Below are positions 34,244 through 43,785 of a stretch of 64,000 nt of DNA, one piece after another. Where the stretch lies: the NCBI GenBank assembly GCA_039922875.1, contig JBDTDV010000066.1, positions 1 to 64,000 of the forward strand, given 5' to 3'. Numbering within the stretch: position 1 is the stretch's first letter; each line of letters starts with the position of its first letter. The DNA comes from JBDTDV01 sp039922875. Lineage in GTDB: Bacteria > Actinomycetota > Actinomycetes > Actinomycetales > Microbacteriaceae. The position numbers and the translations under genes are program-made. The notes beneath the pieces were generated by a model that ran no database searches, was not told the origin of the DNA, and was given only the letters and a program-made list of their open reading frames with translations.

Positions 34244-36781
34244 ATGTCTGCCCAAAAACTCACAGCCAAAGGCATGGTCGGTGGGCTCCTCGGTTTCATC
34301 GGAATGAGCGCGGTTGCGGGACTTCTGGTCACCGCCGCCGTGACCCCGGCACTTGCGGTGACCGGCATGGCCGCCAGCGACAGCATTGGCATGTTCGAGA
34401 ATTTGCCCAGCTACCTTGAGATCGACCCTCTCGCCCAGGGCAGCACGATTTACGCCAATCAAGGCGGCAACGCGGTGCCGATCGCCACCTTTTATTCCCA
34501 GAACCGCGTCAACGTCGGCTGGGATGCCATCGCGCCGGTGGTGAAGGACGCCGCGGTCGCCTCGGAGGATCCGAGGTTCTACGAACACGGCGGAATCGAT
34601 CTGACCGGCACCATCCGAGGCGCGTTGATGACCGCGTTGCATCGGGACGTCCAGGGTGGATCTTCTATCACCCAGCAGTACGTCAAGAACGTCTTAGTGC
34701 AGAAGTGCGAGGCGATCACCGATAAGGCCAAGCACGACAGCTGCTACCACGAGGCAACAAAGACAACGCCGGAGCGCAAGCTCAAGGAGATGCGGCTGGC
34801 GATCAGCGTTGAGAAGAAGTACAGCAAGGACACCATCTTGCTGAACTACCTGAACATCACCGGGTTCGGCGGCTCCGTGTATGGTATCGAGGCTGCAGCT
34901 CACTATTACTTCAATGTTGCCGCGAAGGATCTCAACCTCGACCAGGCCGCGACTCTGATCGCGATGATCAACAACCCGAACAATCTGCGCATCGACGAGC
35001 CCGCGAACAAGGTCAACGGCGCTGCCGATGGGTACAAGCTCACCAAAGTCCGCCGCGACTATGTGATCGACCGTATGGCGATTCACAAGAAGATCACCCC
35101 GAAGCAACAGGCCGAAGCCAAGGCGGCTCCGATCACCCCGGCCATCACCGAGCGACCTTCCGGGTGCGCGACGGCCGTGCAGTTCGCCGCCGGGCACTTC
35201 TGCGATTATGTCGAGCACGTGATCAAGAACGACCCGGCGCTGGGCAAAACCTCCGATGACCGGTACGCCACGCTCGCCCGCGGCGGGCTGGGCGTCTACA
35301 CGAGCCTCGATCTCGATTTGCAGGCGGTCGCCCAGGATGCGGTATCGTCACGGATCCCGCCGACCCGCGACGGCATTGACCTCGGTTCGGCCAGTGTCTC
35401 CACCGAGCTCAACACCGGACGCATCATCACCATGGTGCAGAACCGGCCGTTCAACAACACCAGTGTCGAGGTTCCAGGCACGACGGCCGTCAACTACAAC
35501 ACGGATATCGGCTACGGCGGTTCCGAGGGGTTCCAGACCGGTTCGGCGTACAAGGCGTTTTCGCTGGTGGCCTGGCTACAGTCAGGGCATTCACTCAACC
35601 AAGTGGTGGACGGGACCTCCAACCACCTCTCGTTCTCACAATTCCACAACAGTTGCGAAGACATCGGCGGCGGCACCTGGAATGTCGCCAACGATGAGGG
35701 TCCAGGCGGTCGGTACAGCGTGCTGGAGGCCACCGCGGAATCCGTGAACACCGTTTTCGCCAAGATGGGCACCATGATGGACCTCTGCAGCATCAAGAAG
35801 GCAGCGGAGTCCCTTGGCGTGCACGAGGCGAATGGCCAGCCGTTGCAGTCCAACCCGTCGTCCATCCTCGGGACCAACTACATCTCGCCGCTGACCATGG
35901 CCACGGCGTTCGGCGGGATCGCTAACGCCGGCAAGGTCTGCACTCCGGTGGCGATCGACAAGATCGTCAAACTCGACGGAACCGAACTTCCCGCCACACC
36001 CAGCACCTGCACCCAGGGGATCGACCCTAAAGTCGCCGCTGGTGTCACCTACGCGCTGCAGGGCCCGATGACGCACGGCACCGCAACCGCGGCCAATCCG
36101 CGCGACGGCATCCCGATCATGGGTAAGACCGGCACCACCGACGAGTCGCTGGAGAATTGGCTGGTCACCTCGACCTCAAAGATCGCCACCGCGACGTGGG
36201 TGGGCAATATCCAGGGCAGTACCCCGTTGCGCAGTTTGAGTTTCGACGGCACCGGCGGTGCCAACGTCAAGTTCTACATCGCCAGGCAGATCCTGACCGC
36301 CTTGAACGCCCGCTTCGGCGGCGACGCCTTCCCATCCGTCGACAACAGCCTCAGATACGGCGTCCAGGTGCAGATTCCGGATCTGCGCGGCAAGTCGTCG
36401 AGCGAGGCCAGATCGATTCTGGACGATCTCGGACTGAACTACCAGGATGGCGGAGCAACCGATTCCGAGCTGCCCTCTGGCCAGGTGGCCAGAAGTGATC
36501 CGGCGGCCGGCAGCAGCATCGGCAAGGGGTCGAGCGTCACGGTGTACACCAGCAATCAGTCCCTGATCGCGGTGCCCAACGTCGTCGGCCAAAAGCAGGG
36601 CGAAGCACAGGCCAATCTGAAAAGCTTCCAGGTGACCTCGGACAGCACGCCCACCCAGGATAAGAAGCTCGACGGCACGGTTGCCAGCATGACACCGGCC
36701 GCTGGCAGCTTCGCCAAACCCGGAACGCCGATCAAGCTCACCATCTATCAGTTCGGTGCCGCACCGCCGGGCAACGGATGA
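34244..36781 (+). CDS. ponA: Bifunctional class A penicillin-binding protein with two PASTA domains
   Basis: The protein has 845 residues. A transmembrane segment covers about 13-40. The glycosyltransferase domain (GT51) has catalytic Glu108 in SEDPRFYEHGGIDLTG and GGSSITQQYVKNVL. The transpeptidase domain has SxxK at Ser434 (TGSAYKAF), SVN, and KTG in MGKTGTTDESLEN. Two PASTA domains follow (PDLRGKSSSEARSILDDLGL; VPNVVGQKQGEAQANLKSF). It polymerises and cross-links peptidoglycan. No Shine-Dalgarno precedes ATG 34244, but TACTCT at 34231-34236 would place transcription start on the ATG, so the mRNA may be leaderless. Confidence 0.92.
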   Translation: MSAQKLTAKGMVGGLLGFIGMSAVAGLLVTAAVTPALAVTGMAASDSIGMFENLPSYLEIDPLAQGSTIYANQGGNAVPIATFYSQNRVNVGWDAIAPVVKDAAVASEDPRFYEHGGIDLTGTIRGALMTALHRDVQGGSSITQQYVKNVLVQKCEAITDKAKHDSCYHEATKTTPERKLKEMRLAISVEKKYSKDTILLNYLNITGFGGSVYGIEAAAHYYFNVAAKDLNLDQAATLIAMINNPNNLRIDEPANKVNGAADGYKLTKVRRDYVIDRMAIHKKITPKQQAEAKAAPITPAITERPSGCATAVQFAAGHFCDYVEHVIKNDPALGKTSDDRYATLARGGLGVYTSLDLDLQAVAQDAVSSRIPPTRDGIDLGSASVSTELNTGRIITMVQNRPFNNTSVEVPGTTAVNYNTDIGYGGSEGFQTGSAYKAFSLVAWLQSGHSLNQVVDGTSNHLSFSQFHNSCEDIGGGTWNVANDEGPGGRYSVLEATAESVNTVFAKMGTMMDLCSIKKAAESLGVHEANGQPLQSNPSSILGTNYISPLTMATAFGGIANAGKVCTPVAIDKIVKLDGTELPATPSTCTQGIDPKVAAGVTYALQGPMTHGTATAANPRDGIPIMGKTGTTDESLENWLVTSTSKIATATWVGNIQGSTPLRSLSFDGTGGANVKFYIARQILTALNARFGGDAFPSVDNSLRYGVQVQIPDLRGKSSSEARSILDDLGLNYQDGGATDSELPSGQVARSDPAAGSSIGKGSSVTVYTSNQSLIAVPNVVGQKQGEAQANLKSFQVTSDSTPTQDKKLDGTVASMTPAAGSFAKPGTPIKLTIYQFGAAPPGNG

Positions 36782-37782
36782 CCGGGCGCGGGAGTATCGC
36801 ACGATTAGCTCTGGGTGTCGCCGGCACCGCCGCGCTGGGTGCGGTCGCCTGGGGCACGCTGATCGAACGCAGGCTGTATACGTTGCGCCGGGTAACGGTG
36901 CCGGTGCTCGCAACGGAAGCCGCAGACATCCAAATCCTGCATCTCTCCGATCTGCACATGGCGCCGTGGCAGCGCCAGAAGCAGGAGTGGGTGCGCTCGC
37001 TGGCCGAACTGAAGCCGGACCTTATCGTCGATACCGGGGATAATCTCGGCCATGACGACGGGCTGGACGGCATCCGGTTTGCCTTCGAGAAATTCCACGG
37101 CGTCCCCGGTGTCTTCGTCAACGGTTCGAATGATTACTACGCTCCGGTCGCCAAGAACCCGATCAAGTACTTCACGGGGCCATCCAAACGCGTCCGCCGG
37201 CCGGCCAACCTCGACACCGAGGCGTTGACCAGCTACTTCACGGAGTTGGGCTGGCTGGATTTGAACAACACGGCTGACGCCCTTGACCTCAACGGCACCC
37301 ACTTGGAGTTCTTCGGCGTTGACGACCCACATCTGCACTTCGACAAGCTCGAACGACTGACCGGAGCAATAGACGAGTTACGAGAGGGCGACGATTTCTC
37401 CGAGGATGCCGCCCGCTCGCGTTCGTCGGTCAGCATCGGTGTCGCGCACGCGCCATATCAGCGCGTGTTGAACTCGCTGGTCACCCATGGCGCGCAGGTC
37501 ATTCTCGCCGGTCACACTCATGGCGGCCAGGTCTGCCTGCCCGGATTCGGCGCACTGGTGACCAATTGCGATGTGCCGCGCGGGCAGGTCAAGGGCCTCA
37601 GCGTCTGGTCGCACGCACTGCGCTCGGCATACCTGAACGTGTCTGCCGGGCTCGGGACCTCGATTTATGCGCCGGTGCGGTTCGCGTGCCCGCCGGAGGC
37701 GACCCTGCTCACCCTCACCGCAGCCGTCCCCGGCGTCACGCCCGGTGCAGTTGTCCCGGCCGGTGCGGACCATACTGGATAA
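36778..37782 (+). CDS. Membrane-anchored metallophosphoesterase
   Basis: The 334-residue protein has an N-terminal transmembrane helix (RLALGVAGTAALGAVAWGTL). Calcineurin-like motifs follow: LHLSDLHM, VDTGDN, VNGSNDYYAP, VAHAPY and LAGHTHGGQ. The usual GNHD/E appears as GSND, a form I associate with actinomycete members. The catalytic domain may lie on either side of the membrane; the related YkuE type is external. Its ATG overlaps the ponA stop (ATGA), so it is translated with ponA and is probably linked to the cell envelope. Confidence 0.85.
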   Translation: MTGRGSIARLALGVAGTAALGAVAWGTLIERRLYTLRRVTVPVLATEAADIQILHLSDLHMAPWQRQKQEWVRSLAELKPDLIVDTGDNLGHDDGLDGIRFAFEKFHGVPGVFVNGSNDYYAPVAKNPIKYFTGPSKRVRRPANLDTEALTSYFTELGWLDLNNTADALDLNGTHLEFFGVDDPHLHFDKLERLTGAIDELREGDDFSEDAARSRSSVSIGVAHAPYQRVLNSLVTHGAQVILAGHTHGGQVCLPGFGALVTNCDVPRGQVKGLSVWSHALRSAYLNVSAGLGTSIYAPVRFACPPEATLLTLTAAVPGVTPGAVVPAGADHTG

Positions 37783-37906
37783 GACCGCACGCTGTATGAC
37801 CGCGCGCTAAGACCGCGCGCAATCGCTGCGTCATCTGTTCGCGCCAGAAGACTCAGCCATAGTATGCTCGGCCCTGGGAGGAGCGTCGGCACGCCTATGC
37901 AAACGT

Positions 37907-37925
37907 TAGGGTGAGGCGAACCTCA
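37907..37925 (+). promoter_or_regulatory. Iron-box-like (IdeR/DtxR) site before tetR
   Basis: TAGGGTGAGGCGAACCTCA matches the IdeR/DtxR consensus TTAGGTTAGGCTAACCTAA at 14 of 19 positions, including both halves AGG...CCT. It lies 21 bases before the GTG start, just upstream of a TTAGAT -10-like hexamer, where binding would block the promoter. Confidence 0.5.
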
Positions 37926-37946
37926 ACTTAGATAAAGGAGTTCTGC

Positions 37947-38600
37947 GTGCCCGACAACGCTGTCTCGATGTCACCCCAGGAGGCCCTGCCCTTCGTTCGC
38001 ACCGAACCTATTCAGGAGCGGAGCGCGGCCAGGCTGGATGCTCTGCTGGATGCAGCGGCAGCGATCGTCGACGAGATCGGGTTCAACCGACTCACTACCG
38101 GCCTCGTGGCCGCGCGAGCGAAGGCATCGATCGGCACTGTGTACCGCTACTTTCCGGATCGACTAGTGCTGCTCCACGCGCTACGGAACCGGGAGATCCA
38201 GCGCTTCAAGGCGCTGGTGCTGGAGAACATCAGCCAGATCCCGCGGGGGAATGTCTCCGACGCGGTGGACGGCTTCATCGACGCATTTGTCAGCATGTAC
38301 CGAAACGAATCCGGGTTCCAGATCATCCGGTTCATCGGATCCGAGAACAGCCCGTCCGGCAAAAACGACCTCGTGCCGGTGGGATTCTTCGCCAGGGAGT
38401 TCGTCAGTATCCTCGCCGCGGAATTCGGCATTCCAGACAACGACGAATCGATCTTCCGCACCGAAATCCTCGTCGATACCTGCAACGCGCTGGTCACCCG
38501 CGCGTTCCAAACCGATCCAGATGGCGACCATCGCTTCATCGACGAGGCCCGGGTCATCTCCCGTCAGTACGCTCGTGAACACTTCGACTCCGCAAGCTAG
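37947..38600 (+). CDS. TetR-family transcriptional regulator
   Basis: The protein has 217 residues. The helix-turn-helix lies at about 30-75, IVDEIGFNRLTTGLVAARAK then ASIGTVYRYFPDRLVLL. The C-terminal part resembles TetR_C_17-like ligand domains. The GTG start is fixed by AAAGGAG 6 bases upstream. It stands alone between the metallophosphoesterase and tRNA-Pro, behind an iron-box-like site, which hints at iron-dependent expression. Targets are unknown. Confidence 0.85.
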   Translation: MPDNAVSMSPQEALPFVRTEPIQERSAARLDALLDAAAAIVDEIGFNRLTTGLVAARAKASIGTVYRYFPDRLVLLHALRNREIQRFKALVLENISQIPRGNVSDAVDGFIDAFVSMYRNESGFQIIRFIGSENSPSGKNDLVPVGFFAREFVSILAAEFGIPDNDESIFRTEILVDTCNALVTRAFQTDPDGDHRFIDEARVISRQYAREHFDSAS

Positions 38601-38670
38601 ATCGATACTCAGCAAAGTCGTTTCCGGTCGGGAAAAAATCAGCTATTCTAGTTAGGGCCGCAAAGGCCAT

Positions 38671-38744
<74 letters not shown>

Positions 38745-38750
38745 CACGAC

Positions 38751-38779
38751 AGGGCCACAACCACTTGGGTTGTGGCCCT
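38751..38779 (+). terminator. Perfect 12-bp hairpin after tRNA-Pro
   Basis: AGGGCCACAACC and GGTTGTGGCCCT are exact reverse complements around the loop ACTTG. The hairpin begins 6 bases after the tRNA. Only a short TT follows, so it is a U-poor terminator. It could also serve the convergent small gene ending at 38812. Confidence 0.75.
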
Positions 38780-38782
38780 TCA

Positions 38783-38846
38783 CAGGTGTCGAGTGTTACA
38801 GCTGTCAAGTGTCACAGCTGTCGAGTGTCACAGTTCCCGAGTGCGG
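38783..38846. repeat. 16-base tandem repeats at the end of a small gene
   Basis: Four units of the type CAGCTGTCGAGTGTCA follow each other at 38783, 38799, 38815 and 38831, the outer ones degenerate. They cover the 3' end and stop codon of the coiled-coil gene. Just upstream in that gene a 21-base unit is exactly duplicated at 38855-38875 and 38876-38896. Confidence 0.7.
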
Positions 38847-39129
38847 CATCCCGCTCGGCGCGCAGCGTCTCCACCTCGGCGCGCAGCGTCTCCACCTCGG
38901 TACGAAGCCTCTGGATGGTGTCACGCGCCTCGTCCACCACTTCCAAGGCCATCGGCACGAGCGCGACCATGCGCAGGAGTTTGTCCTGCACATCGGCGTC
39001 TCCGGAGACGATCCCGAAGGTGTTCTCGGCCAGGACATCCGACTTCGAACGAGTGCTCATGGCTCCCGCACCGGCGCTGAAAGCTACCCTTCGCACGATT
39101 TTCTGCACCTGGGCGACGTCTTCAGCCAT
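38812..39129 (-). CDS. Small coiled-coil protein, unknown function
   Basis: The 105-residue protein has GAAGGAG about 10 bases before its ATG. The middle (LAENTFGIVSGDADVQDKLL) has no known family. Residues 65-98 form a strong coiled coil with an exact seven-residue duplication VETLRAE-VETLRAE, encoded by the 21-base DNA duplication. It has no signal or membrane segment. It faces tRNA-Pro and ends inside 16-base repeats, so its C-terminus (CDTRQL) depends on repeat phase. Confidence 0.6.
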   Translation of the reverse strand: MAEDVAQVQKIVRRVAFSAGAGAMSTRSKSDVLAENTFGIVSGDADVQDKLLRMVALVPMALEVVDEARDTIQRLRTEVETLRAEVETLRAERDAALGNCDTRQL

Positions 39130-39322
39130 GACTCAATACTCCTTCTCGGTTCCCTTCCGACCATAGACGCTTCTGCCGACGTGGCGGGCACCACGCGATC
39201 GGCGTTCCGCGCCGAAGCAGAGATCGCCGCCGCAGCATTCCCGCGGTGATGCGGACACCGGGTCATAGAATTACCGCGTCAACGTCACCGGGGTCGCGCA
39301 TGCGGCAGAGAGCACGAGCGAC

Positions 39323-40021
39323 ATGAGCGATCGCGGCAAAGGCGCCTGGCGAATTTGGCTGCCCATCGTCGGAGTTGTGATGGTGATCCTCGCCGTCTGG
39401 GCCGCGGCCAGACTCAGGCCGATCGAGGTTCTAGGCAGCGCTTCGGATGACCAACCACTAATCTCCTTCGTCGGCAATTCCTTCGTAGGCGGCTCCTCGA
39501 TGGATTCCGGGGCGACCTTCCGCTGGCCGTCGATCGTCGCGCGCGAAGTCGGTGCCGCGGCGCAGATCATCACCGCTGGAAGCTCGGGATACGTTACGCC
39601 GGGCGAACTGATGCAAACCTATCCGGAGTTGGCCAAGCGCATCTCGCCGAGTGCACGGGCTGTCGTGTTTCTGGGCAGCGACGACGATGCGAATCGCAGC
39701 TTCGATGAGATCCGCGCGGGGGCACTGGACGCGTTCGCTACCGCCCGCGCACGCGCTCCGGAAGCCAGGCTGTTGGTGATCGCCACGTTCTGGGTGGATG
39801 ACGACCCGCCCGCCGGCATCCTGAACTCCCGTGACGCCGTCCGCGCCGCGGCGGCCCAGGCCGGCGTCGCCTTCGTCGACCCGATCGCCGACGGCTGGCT
39901 GGTCAACGATCCGGCGATCACGATCGGCTCAGACGGGCTGCATCCCACCGATGCCGGCCACAGCGAGCTCGCCGCACGGATCGAGCCGCTACTGGCGCAA
40001 CTGCTCGCGCCAACCGGATAG
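39323..40021 (+). CDS. Membrane-anchored SGNH/GDSL-type hydrolase
   Basis: The 232-residue protein has an N-terminal anchor (WLPIVGVVMVILAVWAAARL). SGNH blocks follow: GNSFVGGS (block I with nucleophile Ser), the Gly of block II in ITAGSSGYVTPGEL, GSDDDANRS (Asn block III), and the catalytic pair in SDGLHPTDAGH. It probably acts outside the membrane as an esterase or O-deacetylase on surface polysaccharide; the neighbouring UDP-glucose dehydrogenase supports a polysaccharide role. Block I has GNS rather than GDS, seen in other SGNH members. Confidence 0.78.
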   Translation: MSDRGKGAWRIWLPIVGVVMVILAVWAAARLRPIEVLGSASDDQPLISFVGNSFVGGSSMDSGATFRWPSIVAREVGAAAQIITAGSSGYVTPGELMQTYPELAKRISPSARAVVFLGSDDDANRSFDEIRAGALDAFATARARAPEARLLVIATFWVDDDPPAGILNSRDAVRAAAAQAGVAFVDPIADGWLVNDPAITIGSDGLHPTDAGHSELAARIEPLLAQLLAPTG

Positions 40022-40035
40022 CAAGAATCCAGTCG

Positions 40036-41343
40036 CTATGGCCGGCCCAGGCCCAGATATCTCCAGCCGGCAGCGCGCCACGCCACGGCATCCAGACAAT
40101 TCCGCGCGTCGACGATAATCGGCGTGCGGACGAGTTTGCGCATCGCCACCGGGTCCAGCGCGCGAAACTCAGGCCACTCGGTGACCAGCACGAGGGCGTC
40201 CGCCCCGGCAACGGCATCCGTCACCTCCCGCGCGTAGCCGAGCTGCGGATGCAACGCCCTGGCGTTAGGGATAGCTGCAGGGTCACTGGCGGTGACCTGC
40301 GCCCCGCGGCCGAGCAACTGGATCGCCACATCCAGCGCCGGGGAATCACGTACATCGTCCGAGTTCGGCTTGAACGCGAGCCCAAGCACCGCGATCTTTT
40401 TGCCGTACGCGACGCCGCCCAGCGCCTCCAAGGTCAGGCTGACCACCCGCGCCCGGCGACGCAGATTGATCTGGTCGACCTCTTTGAGGAAGGCAACCGA
40501 TTCACCGCGGCCCAACTCTTCCGCGCGAGCCGTGAACGCCCTGATATCTTTCGGCAGGCATCCGCCACCGAAACCGACACCGGCGTTGAGGAATTTCCGG
40601 CCGATCCGCTCGTCGAAGCCGATCGCGTCTGCCAGCTTGGTGACATCCGCGCCGACGACCTCGGCGATCTCGGCCATAGCATTGATGAAGCTGATCTTGG
40701 TCGCCAAGAACGCGTTGGCCGAAACCTTGACCAACTCGGCCGTCGCATAATCCGAAACGATCCTGGGCGTTCCCGCCGCAAGTGCCTCGGCGTAGACCTG
40801 ATCCAGAACGGCGACGGCACGTTCCCCGGCAGCGTCGCCTGACACCCCGTAGACCAGGCGATCCGGTTTGATCGTGTCGCTGACCGCGAACCCCTCGCGC
40901 AGAAACTCCGGGTTCCATACCAGCGTCGCCCCCGACGCGACGACGCGCTCGGCCAGCCGGGCCGCCGTCCCGACCGGGACGGTGCTTTTGCCAACGACCA
41001 AGTCCCCGGAGGCCACGTGTGGAAGCAGGCCGTCCACGGCCGCGTTGACGAAGCTCAACTCGGCCGCGTACCCCTCGGCCTTCTGCGGGGTACCGACCGC
41101 GATGAAATGCACCGCGCTGCCGGCTGCATCCGCGATATCGGAACTGAATCGCAGCCGTCCGGCCGCGATGGCCGACTCAAGGATGCCGGAAAGGCCCGGT
41201 TCGAAGAATGGCGGGTCGCCCACTGCCAACCGCGCAATTTTCGTCTTGTCGTGGTCGATGCCGATGACCTCGTGGCCGAGTTGTGCCATCGCGCAGGCGT
41301 GCACTGCGCCCAGATAACCGCACCCGATGACTGAAATCTTCAT
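40036..41343 (-). CDS. ugd: UDP-glucose 6-dehydrogenase
   Basis: The 435-residue enzyme has an N-terminal NAD motif, GCGYLGAVHACAMAQLGHEV. The catalytic Cys lies in GFGGGCLPKDIRAFTARAEE and the C-terminal UDP-binding domain includes LGLAFKPNSDDVRDSPALDV. It oxidises UDP-glucose twice to UDP-glucuronate for surface polysaccharides. It converges on the SGNH hydrolase with a 14-base gap and starts 12 bases after tdk, with which it may be co-transcribed. Confidence 0.92.
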   Translation of the reverse strand: MKISVIGCGYLGAVHACAMAQLGHEVIGIDHDKTKIARLAVGDPPFFEPGLSGILESAIAAGRLRFSSDIADAAGSAVHFIAVGTPQKAEGYAAELSFVNAAVDGLLPHVASGDLVVGKSTVPVGTAARLAERVVASGATLVWNPEFLREGFAVSDTIKPDRLVYGVSGDAAGERAVAVLDQVYAEALAAGTPRIVSDYATAELVKVSANAFLATKISFINAMAEIAEVVGADVTKLADAIGFDERIGRKFLNAGVGFGGGCLPKDIRAFTARAEELGRGESVAFLKEVDQINLRRRARVVSLTLEALGGVAYGKKIAVLGLAFKPNSDDVRDSPALDVAIQLLGRGAQVTASDPAAIPNARALHPQLGYAREVTDAVAGADALVLVTEWPEFRALDPVAMRKLVRTPIIVDARNCLDAVAWRAAGWRYLGLGRP

Positions 41344-41355
41344 TAGCCTGCAAGT

Positions 41356-42036
41356 CTAGGTGAAGTCGGGGTCCGGCTCTGCGGAGTACGCGGAGCCGGA
41401 AACCGCCTCCACCGGCCAGCGTCTGCGACCGTTGTTCAGCACTCCCTGACTTTCCTGCAGATAGCAGGCGCCGCACAGCGCCTCGTAGGAAACGGATGCG
41501 CCATCGATGGCGACCTGATCCCCGGAAAACACGAACACGTCATCGACCTTGCGGGCGTTGAACACCGCCTTGCGACCACAGCGGCAGATGGTCTTCAGCT
41601 CCTCAAGGCTGTGCGCAATCTCCAACAACCTCCGGCTTCCGGGAAAGGCGACCGTCTGAAAGTCGGTCCGGATGCCGTAGGCCAGCACCGGGATATTCTC
41701 CAGAATAGCGATCCGCAGCAGGTCGTCCACCTGCGCCTCGGTGAGGAATTGGGCTTCGTCGACCAGCACGGCGCTGACGTCGCGCTGAAAGCGCGTGATC
41801 GTGCGCTGGCGATGTTGCTGGAATGTGCTGTAGGCGTCGCTCTGGGGACCGAGCAGAAAATCGACCTGCCGCTGGACCCCGAGGCGGGACAGGATGCCCA
41901 TATCACCCTTGGTATCCACGGCGGGCTTCGTCAGCAGAACGCGATGCCCGCGCTCCTCGTAGTTGTGCGCAGCCTGGAGCATGGCGGTAGATTTGCCGCT
42001 GTTCATCGCTCCGAACCGGAAATAGAGTTTTGCCAT
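41356..42036 (-). CDS. tdk: Thymidine kinase
   Basis: The 226-residue type II thymidine kinase has a P-loop FRFGAMNSGKSTAMLQAAHN, VLVDEAQFLTEAQV, and a four-Cys zinc site from CRCGRKAVFN and CGACYLQ. It salvages thymidine to dTMP, feeding the tmk step. The ATG at 42036 lacks a clear Shine-Dalgarno. The C-terminal ~25 residues are not conserved. Confidence 0.92.
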   Translation of the reverse strand: MAKLYFRFGAMNSGKSTAMLQAAHNYEERGHRVLLTKPAVDTKGDMGILSRLGVQRQVDFLLGPQSDAYSTFQQHRQRTITRFQRDVSAVLVDEAQFLTEAQVDDLLRIAILENIPVLAYGIRTDFQTVAFPGSRRLLEIAHSLEELKTICRCGRKAVFNARKVDDVFVFSGDQVAIDGASVSYEALCGACYLQESQGVLNNGRRRWPVEAVSGSAYSAEPDPDFT

Positions 42037-42096
42037 TCATCTACGGTATCCGGCGCAGCGGATCCGCGCGGGCGCGGCGCTCCGGGCGCCATCCGG

Positions 42097-43686
42097 TCAA
42101 TTCAGGCCGACCGTACGACGAACCGTCTCGAAATCAACCAGTTCCAGCCGGGCGGTGCCGTCAGCGTCGTGCGCCAGTTTGACAGCGCTCTCCACAAGCA
42201 ATCCACCCGCGATGACGTAGCTGCCGTCGGGCATGGCCAACAGCGGAAAGACTCGTGGACCGCGCCGCAGGTACAGGTTTCGACCGCTGCGGGTGAGAGT
42301 GTATCCGCCCTCGTAGTAGCCGAGGTAGGGTGCGACGGCGACCGCGTTCACCGGCCGAGCCTGTGCGCCGAGCTTGCTCAGCTTCTCGAACACACTTCGG
42401 CTCGCGGCAAGGATCTTGTCTGGTACGTCGGCGTTCAGCCCGAGCCGCTCGCTCAAGAGCAGGTTGAGCACATAAGAGTAGAACAGCGTTCCGGTCGGGC
42501 CTGGATTCATGCTGTTGAGCACCACGAGGCCGAGATCGTGCTCGGGCACGAATCCGATGTACGACGTGAACCCATCGATCCCGCCGGTGTGGGAGATCAG
42601 GGACGCTCCGTCGGTGAACTTCTCGTGGGACCAGCCCATACCGTAGCCCGCGCTTTCCGCATCAGGATCGTATTCCGCTGAGACGGGTACAGAGATGTGT
42701 ATCTTCCAACACTCGGCAAGGTTTGCTGCAGACACTACCCGCCTGTCGCTGACCGCTGCTCCCTGGCGCAGTTGCAGCCGCACGTACGCGGCCATGTCAT
42801 TCAGGGTGGCCAATGTCCCGCCGACCGGCGCATAGCTGCCGACCGGACCGTAGGGAAGGGTGGACATCTTCCCGCGCAGGTCGGGGCCATTGCCGGCCGC
42901 GTAGTTGCTCACTATTCCGCGCGGATCATCCGCGATGCGTGCCCCTTTCATTCCGGTCGGCTCGAAGACCCTTTTCCGCATCGCCTCGGCATACGCCGCA
43001 CTCAGGTCGGCCTCGGCAACACCCGCGGCGAGAAACGGCAGGTAGCCGCCCACGGCATACACGGTGTTGTTGTAGAAGAACTGTTTTTCCGGCACATCAA
43101 TGACGGGCAAGTTCACGATCGACTGCAGAAGCTGGCCCGCGCTGGGGTCGCCTTCATGCAGGCCGGAAAGGGCGGCCGGCTCGCCGATTCCCGAGGCCAT
43201 TCCCAACAGGTCGCGAACCCGCAACGTCTGAGTGAGCTCGCTGGTCGGCGCCCGGAAGGCGGGCCAGGCGTCGATAACCGGTTGGTCCCAGCTCAGCTTC
43301 CCCTCGTCGACGTACGTCGCGACTAGCAGCGACGACATCGATTTTGTGATGGACGCGACCAGGAAGTGTGTGTCGGCCGTCACCGCAGTCGATCGCCGCA
43401 GCTGCCGAACTCCGAACATCTTGGTGTGCAGTACCTGACCGGCGCTCACGACCGCGACGGCACCGCCGACCAAGTGCATCTGTTCGAACGCCGATGTAAT
43501 GGCCTTGTCGAATGCCCTCCAGCTGTTGGCGGATTCGGACCGAGCGACACCAGCCGCTGGCAGGGAGGGCCCTCCGGCGCTGGCCGCCCCGCCAACGCCT
43601 ACCGCCCCGCCAACGCCTACCGCCACTCCCCCGGCGACCAAACCCTTCAGCAGGCTTCGGCGGGGCATTCCGGAAGGGGCGTCCAT
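42097..43686 (-). CDS. Tat-exported serine hydrolase, beta-lactamase (class C PBP-like) family
   Basis: The 529-residue protein has a twin-arginine signal PRRSLLKGLVAGG followed by a Gly/Val/Ala-rich hydrophobic stretch; the segment VGVGGA occurs twice through an exact 18-base DNA repeat at 43587-43622. The catalytic domain has SxxK (VASITKSMSS), YNN (FFYNNTVYAVGGYL) and a late HTGGIDGF motif. A C-terminal beta domain of about 100 residues follows. The family includes esterases, D-aminopeptidases and PBP-like enzymes; substrate is unknown. It stands alone. Confidence 0.82.
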   Translation of the reverse strand: MDAPSGMPRRSLLKGLVAGGVAVGVGGAVGVGGAASAGGPSLPAAGVARSESANSWRAFDKAITSAFEQMHLVGGAVAVVSAGQVLHTKMFGVRQLRRSTAVTADTHFLVASITKSMSSLLVATYVDEGKLSWDQPVIDAWPAFRAPTSELTQTLRVRDLLGMASGIGEPAALSGLHEGDPSAGQLLQSIVNLPVIDVPEKQFFYNNTVYAVGGYLPFLAAGVAEADLSAAYAEAMRKRVFEPTGMKGARIADDPRGIVSNYAAGNGPDLRGKMSTLPYGPVGSYAPVGGTLATLNDMAAYVRLQLRQGAAVSDRRVVSAANLAECWKIHISVPVSAEYDPDAESAGYGMGWSHEKFTDGASLISHTGGIDGFTSYIGFVPEHDLGLVVLNSMNPGPTGTLFYSYVLNLLLSERLGLNADVPDKILAASRSVFEKLSKLGAQARPVNAVAVAPYLGYYEGGYTLTRSGRNLYLRRGPRVFPLLAMPDGSYVIAGGLLVESAVKLAHDADGTARLELVDFETVRRTVGLN

Positions 43687-43785
43687 GTGTCACCTGTAGG
43701 TTCGCTCTGGCCCCCCTGAACGGCGAGCGTCAATCGCCAAAGCGTAGCAGGAGCGCGCGGCGGGGGCAGCCAGAACTGTGCCCGG

